Origin: Solen grandis
Taxonomy: Eukaryota; Mollusca; Bivalvia; Adapedonta; Solenidae
Length of the DNA stretch: 64,000 nt
NCBI GenBank assembly: GCA_021229015.1
Contig: CM037784.1
Location: 63,211,711-63,275,710, forward strand
Direction: 5' to 3'
Part shown: piece after piece, positions 55,693 through 64,000 of the stretch
How positions within the stretch are numbered: the first letter of the stretch is position 1
Layout of the letters: each line of letters begins with the position of its first letter
Program-made: the position numbers and the translations under genes
The notes under the pieces: generated by a model
Told to the model about the DNA's origin: nothing
The model's input: only the letters and a program-made list of their open reading frames with translations
Databases searched by the model: none

Positions 55693-55941
55693 CTTGACTA
55701 TTTGAGTTTACCGTCGCTTCGACAGTATTTCAGTCATATAGCGACGTCCAGCTAATTACAGGTGGAGGAAGGACACGAATGCACGGAGACATCCGGGTAG
55801 AACCACCGACCTACCGCAAGCCAGCTGGAAGGCTTCCTCACATGAAAATCCGAATGACCCTGCCGGGATTCAAACCCACGCGGTGAGGGGCAGAGTGAGT
55901 GTTAAAGTCAGCGACTTAACCCTCTCGGCCACGGAGGCCCC
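55693..55941 (-). mobile_element. SINE family A, full length, with 13-bp target duplication
   Basis: The minus-strand head at the right (GGGGCCTCCGTGGCCGAGAG, GGGTTTGAATCCCGGCAGGG), then CATGTGAGGAAGCCTTCCAG and TTGCGGTAGGTCGGTGGTTC, ends at GTTTACCGTCGCTTCGACAG. AAACATATAATGA at 55680-55692 recurs at 55942-55954. Confidence 0.82.
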
Positions 55942-55954
55942 AAACATATAATGA

Positions 55955-58806
55955 ATGATAGTGATAATATGTGGGTTGTTTAGTTTATGATCCCTTACAT
56001 AATTATTCTTTATTACATTTATTACTTGGAGTCAATTTTGTAACTGCATGATTATAGGATCATACGGCATTTATTTCAGAATTAAAGTTTTGATATTGAA
56101 AATATAGAGATACGCATTTTTGTAGTAATTAAAATGAGTCTGAAGGACATAATTCTGACAATGCAAGATCTTTTTGTTTTTTATTTGCTTTTGCTAGAGA
56201 CATTTTGTTACATTTTATTCAACAGAATTTCTCTTATTGAATAAACAAGTAATAAAATTTGTGTTGATTTCCGACATATAAACATGTGTTGAGGGAAGAA
56301 ATGAGAGAATGAAAGTAATGAGTGATACATAACTTATTTAAAAAATTAATGTCCCTTTTTATGATAATTTTACAACTTAAATAAAATAAGAAAGAAAGAA
56401 CAAAATAAATGAAAAAATGAAAGAAAGAAAGAACAAAATAAAGTAGACAAAATAAATCAACAGAGAAAGAAAGAAAGAAAAGGAAGATTTATATTTGCTC
56501 GAATAAAAAAAAAAGAATACTAGAGAACTTTTAGGATCATTTCTGGTATTTGGTATGTTCACAACTTTTTTACAAACTGTGAATGACTACATACAACCCC
56601 ATGTAGCAACATATGCACTCTTGAACAATACCTGTGACAGACTGTGGCAGCCTGCCTAATCAAAAACAGATGCCCACACAACGGCGGGTGGGTGAATTTT
56701 TGCTTGATGATATATATTATTATACTCAATACCATAATTAATTGAAAACAACCGCCATAACCAATATATTTTGTTACTATATGCTTTGTCCAATGTTATT
56801 TACTATGTAAATCTTGGAAATAAACTATTGAATTGAATTGAATAAATGGGGGGTGGGGGTCACTTATATAAGGGTTTTGAGATGCCTTTAAGCATCCATA
56901 TATTGGCAATGAGCCAATATGATCTAAGTGTGGCACATTGAACGATTTGATTAATGTTGATCATCACTGTGCGCTCAAAAATGTCTTCCAAAGTGTCCCA
57001 CTTTTTATACTAAACAGTTAAAAATCAGGTGAGACAGTTGGGAATCCTGCTTATTATTATAAGAACAATAGTTTTCAGTAGTATAAATGATTTACAATTT
57101 ATTTGTTATCAAAAATTTTGGTAACGTAACAAGCCATTTGGTTAAACATATATCAGCTTTCACTCTATGCCTCAAAGTTCAGTAATGCACTAGAAGGAAC
57201 TTTTGGTAAGCTAAAACTTGTTTAAAAGGTGGATGTTTGTACATGTACTTAGTTGTTTTGCTATCCAATTCAATAGTGAGTGTGTGGGAGGAATAATAAT
57301 ACATGTAGAATAAAGACACAATTCATCCCCTCTCTCTCCCTCTCTCTCTCTTACCCATGATTCTTTGAGCGCCTTTACACAGGTCATTCAGACCAGTGTT
57401 GACACATTGCTCTCATAGTTACACATACACTGTACATTGACCTGTTGCAAGCCAGCTAGCAGAGCTGCATCTAATTATAGAACATAGGTAACTTCTGTCA
57501 AATTTTCTCTGTTTTTATTCTGGGTCATGTATTGAAATTCTCTATAAATTCATCAATTCTTGACAGATTTTCAAAATTCTTTTTTTGTTGACGAGGTAAG
57601 ACATTCTTTTTTCCAATGATGACAAAATATATCACACATTTAAACTTTAAAGGCTTTAAAATCAATTCAAAGTTTGACCAAACTTCATACTGCCACCAAA
57701 CAACCAAATCAATCCCGATCTGAAAAAACTAAAATTCTTCAAAAAGTACTTTTTAGAGGCATTTGATTTTACCCATATTCTTTCGATAAAATATTTTTAG
57801 ATTTTGAGATATTTAAGGTCAAAGAAAAAACCAATAATCACAATATGACCTTGACCTTTGCATTTTTTGAAAATTTGAAACTGTGAAGTCCCTGGAAACA
57901 ACAAACAATACAATCTGTGAAAATTTCATAAAGATTGCTTCAAAAATAATGACAGAATCCTCCAAAAACTAAAAAAATGCCTATTCTCGAAAATTTGTTT
58001 CCTCCATATTTTAGTGCACTTTGACCGCTTATTGAAAGCCATTTTATGCATTTTCTGAAATCGCCACCCCATATATTTTGTGCGCAAAGATCTTCGGAAT
58101 CAATTTCAAAAAACAGAATGAGCGTATCTAATCTCTAACAAAAATGGGCATGTTTTTCGTGGACACACCCTAATTTGCCAGATTTTTTCAAAGATTCAAA
58201 CATTCAACCTCTTCTAGCTCAAAAGTTTCAAAGATATGGATATTGCCACTCATCATATTTTAACGGGCAGTTGACAGAGAACAGAATGCAAAAAACTGCA
58301 TACAAATAAAATGTCAAATGACAGAGTTATCGGCAATTATATGTTTTGATGCTAAACGCCACCTAGCGGCAAAACTTAGTACTAAAATGAAAAACAAACT
58401 TAGTGGTGCACAACTTCAGATACATGTGAGTATGCATGGAAATTTTCATATTTGTAGCACTTCTAATCATGTCGCAACAGCGGCCACAAAAAAAGTGCAA
58501 AGAATAATAATAATGGAAAAAAAAAAAAGGGAAAAAGAAACACAAGAAGAACAGTAGGTTTTCGCGGCTGCGTTGCAGTCCACGAAAACCTAAAAACCTG
58601 ATACTGAAGTTAAACTTAAACATACATCATTATCCCTGTTTTTATATTCCTTCTAATTAGATCATTGTACTACATGTATATGCATGATAAGTTCATAATT
58701 GTACCACTGGTCACAATGATTAACAACCATACAAAGCTCCTGTCTGATTGTTGTCCCACTAACCTTAAAACATAAGTCATTTTGGGTATAGTACTGCCTC
58801 ACTGTC
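55955..58806. other. unassigned stretch
   Basis: Contains a GAAA/AAAGAAAG-rich segment (about 56385-56490), a short (TC)n near 57330-57352 and an unclassified region (about 57525-58600) that may be an old dispersed repeat. An inverted pair AGGTTTTCG / CGAAAACCT lies at about 58556-58591. No coding exon recognised. Confidence 0.4.
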
Positions 58807-58838
58807 TCAATTATGACGATGTAGACATAATACAAGTG

Positions 58839-58987
58839 TTGTTGTAGTTGTATTGTTGTAATGGGGTTTACCATCGCTGCGATAGTATTTCAATCATATA
58901 GCGACGTCCAGCTAATTACAGGTGGAGGAAGACCCCGAGTACACAGAGGTACCCAGGTAGAACCACCGACCTACCGCAAGCCAGTGG
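58839..58987 (-). mobile_element. 5'-truncated SINE family A with 32-bp target duplications
   Basis: Read on the minus strand it starts at CTTGCGGTAGGTCGGTGGTT (no tRNA head), runs through CCTGTAATTAGCTGGACGTC and CTATCGCAGCGATGGTAAAC and ends in a CAACAA-type tail (TGTTGTAGTTG... on the + strand). The same 32 bases, TCAATTATGACGATGTAGAC then ATAATACAAGTG, lie on both sides at 58807-58838 and 58988-59019. Confidence 0.85.
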
Positions 58988-59019
58988 TCAATTATGACGA
59001 TGTAGACATAATACAAGTG

Positions 59020-60940
59020 ACATCACACCCGATTCTTGGCCAACCAGTCATAGAGCTAACCTTAGTGCAAAACAACGAATAAGATATACTATCGCTAGTT
59101 GAATGACTTCAGAATGTCCCGGTTGGGGTTCGAATCTTGGTACTCTAACTACTTGGTCACCGGGATCAGTAAGATCCTGCCTGATTTAGCTCAAACAAGC
59201 CCATCGTGAGGGTTAACTACTGTACATGGGTACTAGCAGTAGTAAACACTATCTACCTTGTCAATTGATGTACTGTTATTCACTAATTGTAATACATGTC
59301 AAAGAAATGGCCGAAAAGGATCGGAGAGATGTGAACAGCACAAGCCTGAAGGCTAAACGGACGGACCTTCCATTTAAGGTGATGAATATACCTCCGTTAC
59401 AAAACAATTAATAAAAAAATATATGCAAAACTTATTTGTTTAATGGTAAGTGACGCTACGGGACGGGACACGACGCGGCGGGAGGGTACGCTACGGGACG
59501 GAGCAGGACGGGACATGACGCCAGGGACGCGACGGTACATTATGGGACGGGACGCGACGCGACGGGTGACACACAGCGAATAATTCCTATATAGCCCTAC
59601 ATCTACTTACATGTCGGTGAATGCAGCATCCTATTTAAAGATATGTCTATAGCAGTATGGCATCAAACGTGTGATCTCTATAGAACCTATATGTCGATGA
59701 TCTTAGTCCTTCTTCTAAAAAAAATCATATTGTTCTTTTAATGTAAAGTGATAAACATCCGGTATGGTCATGAGTCATGACCGACATTCTCAATGGCTTG
59801 TCACTGTTGCTTTTAACGATGACTATGTAAAGTGTATCCTTAACTAACTTGGTAAAACAAATTGATAACTGAGCATTTATTTTATGAAATATTACACACC
59901 GATCTTTTTTTATACGAGAAGTTATGTCAGTGTGCGTGTCTTCTTTTTCTATTGTTCTATAAGGCGTTAAAATATCTTTCTAATAATAATTAAAAAAAAC
60001 TCTTTTACATATTTTTTTTGTTCAAATTAGCTCTTAAATTAAAATCTATGCAAATGTCGAATGATTTTTTTACTATTTTCATAACGTGAGTCTGAACATA
60101 TGAGGGGATCGTTTGCTTTCATAGTAGAACTTTGATGTGAAAAAAGAATTTGCATGAGTGTATGTGTTAAATATTTTTGTATAAAAATTAAATTGTAAAA
60201 ATATAATACACTACTTGAGTATACCATTGAAACAAACAGGGGCCATGTATAATCATTGTACTTAGACTGAATCATAAGGAAACTATTGTAAGATTTCCTT
60301 CTTTCAAACAATGGACAATGATCTGGGACTGCATGGGCATGTCTAATTTAATCACACCAGAACTCCAGTTTAGAAACAACTTACAGCTCTGTTATAAGGA
60401 TAAAGCATAGAGTGACTATGGATAATTCTAGCTGATTAGATATTTAATGGCCAAGTGATTGGTCAAGCGTGCATACAGAATGGCCGGAAATGGAAGGAAT
60501 GCACGAGGCTATGCACACATCACCATAGTGATAATTATAACAGGTGGGTGACGTACGTTATATATTAATATGAAAAGAAAATCAAATAAAGTAATGTAAA
60601 ATCACGAATTTTCGTTGATGATGTATTTAGGGGAATTTCGTGGGCTCATTAATCACATTTTTAAAAGCGAAAGCTTCTAAAGTCAGACAGTGGATTTTGT
60701 ACTTACAATCACATTACCGCCACTTATCATACATTCGCGTTGAAAAATAGTACCACTGGTTTGTAGAAGTCAACATTGCAGTTTTGATAAAAGATATTGC
60801 AGGATTTTGAAAGCATTGGGTATAATCACAATTTAGGTGCAAATAAAACTGTAAAAGAAGCAAGTTTATAATTCAGTGTTCATCCGCAATTTCATTCATT
60901 AAGCTACCCATAAATAACCTTATTTGCAACACAAATTTGT
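59020..60940. other. unassigned stretch with a GC-rich pentamer repeat
   Basis: About 59448-59572 is a degenerate (GGGAC)n-like low-complexity patch, GC- and CpG-rich in an AT-rich setting. A small open frame at 59226-59411 is not called. A tRNA/SINE-like B box (GGTTGGGGTTCGAATCTTGG) lies near 59120. The rest is unassigned. Confidence 0.45.
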
Positions 60941-60941
60941 G

Positions 60942-61066
60942 GCCGCGGAAATAGCTCAATTAGTAAGAGCGTCGTTCAATATTTTGTTCTTGTAAGGGGT
61001 CGTGAGTTCTCGTCCAGCTGAGATCTTTTCTTTTTTCTTTTCCTTTTTTTTTTTTTTTTTTTTTTT
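60942..61066 (+). mobile_element. tRNA-like SINE or tRNA pseudogene with T-rich tail
   Basis: GGCCGCGGAAATAGCTCAAT TAGTAAGAGCGTCG and GGTCGTGAGTTCTCGTCC give tRNA-like A and B boxes, but the anticodon arm does not form a convincing tRNA and no CCA-stem pairing is evident. It runs into a (T)23 tract (about 61044-61066). Confidence 0.45.
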
Positions 61067-62179
61067 GTAATACTTTTTTATATTCTTGGGTTATATATTT
61101 AGAATTCTTTTAATTTTATTTTTTTTATTTTTTTTTTATTTTGTGCTTATTAACGTTTTGTTTAAATCATACTCGTAGATCACATTGCCCTGATATTCAG
61201 TAAAAAAAAAATGACCTCTCTCTATAAATATCATTTAAAGGGAGGATGATTTTTCTAATATGAGGGTCCTGTGCATAGACAGGTTGGGTTATAAGGTCAT
61301 AACAGTCGAAATTAGCGGGGGCGTCAATAGAAACATTTTGTTTTTAATCTTTTCTTGTTAGAGTCTCTTGAAATGACTGTAGTGTCTCTAGTCGCATCTG
61401 TATGTCACAACTCAGAAATTACTTTAGGGATTGAGATTATACTTTATACAATGGTCAAACTTTACTTACCAAGAACAATAACTCTACCTTGCTTCATCCC
61501 TAATACTTACTTATATGGTGAAATTAAATTATGTTTTTCTAGATAACTTAAAAAAAAATATTGAAGGCATGGATATCATTCTTTACACATGTGAAAGATG
61601 TGAAGTGACAAAGAACAATAACTTTATCTTGTCCCATTTTCTTGCTTTTCTATGAAAATTATTTTCGTCTGCAGCAAATTCATGAAGTATTAAAGGTATT
61701 GAGAGGATCAATACTAAGAACCACTATTCCTTTTCCATTTTTTTTAATTTGACAAAGAATAATCTATTAGCTGTTTTAATAAGATTTGACTTCCCTGATG
61801 TTTTACATGTATACCACAAAAAATAAAGGGATTGACTATAATTCACACATTTTATCTTTCGCTTCTGACATTGCTCTCAGTGCTTTGTTTATAAATGTTG
61901 TACCATTTTTCATGTTACCTGAACAAGGTAACTATATATCATGAAGAGTTATGAAGGGCATGGCGTACGTGGCCTTTGTAAAACCAGGAGCAGTATCCGC
62001 TAAACGTCTTAATGTGTTTTATTAAATTTAGGCATAAAGTGAACAAATGTTATTTTTTTTCATATTGATCTCATGTAAAATAATCGTTTTACCAGGCAAA
62101 TCGCATGTTAAATTGTATCAAGGAGGAAAGCGGATTAAACTTTATAAAATTCACGTAAAATTGACCAAAAGAAGAAGAC
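61067..62179. other. unassigned stretch with a possible dispersed repeat
   Basis: About 61370-61760 has repeated AAGAACAATAACT(C/T)TA segments like those at 20325-20830. No exon recognised. Confidence 0.35.
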
Positions 62180-62985
62180 GAAGTAGTGTGATTTGATTAT
62201 GCAGTTGCGGATCAGCCTGAGCTTACGGTAATTTGTATAGTTTAAACGGTCGAATATCAGCTTGAACTTAAGGTGCTCTGTTGATACGACCGAAGATCAG
62301 CCAGAAAGTAAGATGTGTTTCCGATACAGTACAGATCAAGCTAAGCTTATGATTCTTTGTTGATGGACCATCCTGAGCTTAAGATGTTTTGTTGACACGA
62401 CCAAAGATAAGCCTGTCTTTGAGATGCTTTGTTGCTGTAATACAGATTGGCCGGAGTAGTTAGAATGATATCTATATACGCCAAAGCTCATCCTGAGCTC
62501 ATGGCGCTTTATTGATACCTTCCTGATTACCCTGAATTTAAGAGGCTTTGTCGATACTCCAGATAAGCCTGAGCTCACGATGCTTTGTTGATACTCTAAG
62601 ATAAGCCTGAGCTTAAGATGCTTTGTTGATACTCTAAGATAAGCCTGAGCCTACGATGCTTTGTTGATACTATCAGATAAGCCTGAGCTCACGATGCTTT
62701 GTTGATACTCTAAGATAAGTCTAAACTTACAATGCTTTGTTGATACTCTAAGATAATCCTGAGCTCACGATGCCTTGTTGATTTTCTAAGATAGGTCTAA
62801 GCTTACAATGCTTTGTTGATACTATCAGATAAGCCTGAGCTTACGATGCTTTGTTGATTTTCTAAGATAAGCCTGAGCTGAAGATGCTTTGTTGATACTC
62901 TAAGATAAGCATGAGCTCACGATGCTTTGTTGATACTCTTAGATAAGCATGAGCTCACGATGCTTCGTTGATACTCTCAGGTAAG
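62180..62985. repeat. 38-bp tandem repeat, about 20 units
   Basis: The unit is GATGCTTTGTTGATACTCTA then AGATAAGCCTGAGCTCAC. TGCTTTGTTG falls at 62581, 62619 and 62657, exactly 38 bp apart. Units become more diverged towards the left (62180-62500). The last unit is altered to ACTCTCAGGTAAGCCTG, a good splice-donor consensus. Confidence 0.85.
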
Positions 62986-63037
62986 CCTGTTTATCTGATT
63001 AAACGAATCATGCTTATTACTTTCACGTTTATTTCAG

Positions 63038-63157
63038 TGCTCTGTTCTGAAGCAAAAGCATCGAAAACAAACGATTCTCACATCATAAAAGGACAAAATG
63101 AGAACAAGCCCTCTGAGAACTGTAACAACACAATATATTTTTCGTCTGTTTGTAAAA
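63038..63157 (+). CDS. candidate small exon of a secreted or surface protein
   Basis: An acceptor with a pyrimidine-rich tract (TTACTTTCACGTTTATTTCAG, 63017-63037) and a strong donor (AAA|GTAAGT at 63158) enclose 120 bp open in phase 1-1. It codes LCSEAKASKTNDSHIIKGQN and then ENKPSENCNNTIYFSSVCK, with three Cys and an N-glycosylation motif (NNT). Alternatively an ATG at 63010 gives MLITFTFISVLCSEAKA, which looks like a signal peptide, so this could instead be a first exon (63010-63157) ending in phase 1. The sequence alone does not decide. No family recognised. Confidence 0.4.
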
Positions 63158-64000
63158 GTAAGTTATATGTACAATGCATTTATTTTTCTACATAGAAATA
63201 TTTACGTTTAAAATATTATATATGAAATATGTCGGTGAAGCGAAGGTAATTATTGTCCACTGTTGTTTTGTACCGAAAAAAAAACAACAGCAAAAAAATT
63301 TGTAATTTTACTTATGCTTTTTACTTATATGAAGTTTTATTCCTTGCATACGATTCAATAAAAACGGCAGAACTTGCCTTTGTCAAGGAAAATACATGAA
63401 TTGTAAAGTCACTACATTTTATATATTTGCACAACCGCCATATTGTTATAGCTTTGCAAAATTTTGTTATAGAGGTACTTACTTTGTTTATTAATAAATA
63501 TAATTATTATTTTTTTAACTTAAAAATACGCACTGTATTAAGTATAGTCTGAGTATTATGTTTATAATTACTGGCTCAAATACCACTTACAAAAAGCTTA
63601 AGTAATACATAAATTCTTAAATACGGTAGGAGAAGCATTCCCCTCGTTTTGTGTCTTGACGTTAATACAATATCTTACAAACATTTGTTAAGAAATGAAG
63701 TCTTTCTTTTATTTATTTGGGAATCTATACAGATGAAATAAGCCCCTAAATATTTAGATTTTGCTTTGCGTTTAGTATTGTTGATGGATTTGGAGCCTTG
63801 CTAATACAGTCAGCTTTGCCGGCAATTGTGTGGCAACAACTTATATTGGGCACACTTTTCCGAAAAAAATCATGTCTACAAAATAAGACATGTCTACAAA
63901 ATAAGACATTAATTTTGTTTCGGCTAACGATTATTAGTAAATTAGTAAATTCTAAAGTCTCGAAGAGTAGGCACAGACTGTAAATGTCTAGTTTTGAAAC
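63158..64000. other. unassigned right end of window
   Basis: AT-rich. Presumed intron following the candidate exon at 63038-63157. Nothing else recognised. Confidence 0.4.

Noticed and set aside
59226..59411. 61-codon frame ending in an EKDRRDVNSTSLKAKRTD-type tail, followed at once by AATAAA
   Set aside because: It looks somewhat coding and could be a terminal exon starting at 59305 in phase 1. The acceptor is weak, the AATAAA overlaps the stop codon, and joining to the 54810-55003 exon would create a stop at the junction.
62180..62985. Regular 38-bp repeats that might suggest a CRISPR array
   Set aside because: There are no unique spacers between identical repeats; it is a head-to-tail tandem array in a eukaryotic genome. 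The same holds for the 46-bp and 84-bp arrays.

Overview
The window is eukaryotic nuclear DNA. It is AT-rich and intron-rich, with a few short conserved exons in a large amount of repeat sequence. The mix of tRNA-derived SINEs, small hairpin MITEs and the AGCTCACCTGAG... dispersed element, together with an SLC16-type transporter and a modular Ig-domain gene, points to a mollusc, most likely a bivalve. Species assignment is inference. I saw no reverse transcriptase, transposase or integrase coding sequence, so every mobile element here appears non-autonomous.

Layout. (1) 284-2031 is a complete foldback-like element: terminal inverted repeats built from tandem hairpin units, flanked by a perfect 9-bp target duplication. 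(2) 2120-3545 is a 19-bp minisatellite with no stops over long stretches. (3) 3546-19300 is gene-poor and holds three head-to-tail copies of a dispersed element (4807-5705, 8325-9174, 9178-10292), several SINEs, and MITEs at 12833-12959 and 16258-16489. (4) 19302-35161 is one gene on the + strand, a monocarboxylate-transporter-like (SLC16/MFS) protein of 576 residues in six coding exons, with every intron in phase 1. Its introns and 3' side carry further SINEs and inverted-repeat elements. (5) 35162-43964 is repeats and unassigned sequence with a 100-N assembly gap at 38101-38200. (6) 43965-47291 holds three exons of an incomplete + strand gene encoding two Ig-like domains. The last of these exons runs into seven copies of a 46-bp repeat, each with a splice-donor motif. 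(7) 47600-64000 is mostly unassigned. It contains an 84-bp tandem array, a nested SINE insertion, a 5'-truncated SINE with 32-bp target duplications, a candidate exon at 54810-55003, and a 38-bp tandem array (about 62180-62985) just before a small candidate secreted-protein exon (63038-63157).

The two recognised genes have no evident functional link. The transporter is complete from start to stop, although its 5' UTR exon(s) and promoter are not identified. The Ig gene lacks its first exon(s), any membrane segment and its 3' end. The two strongest unusual features are the foldback element with its nested hairpin architecture and the array of regularly spaced splice donors at the Ig exon boundary.
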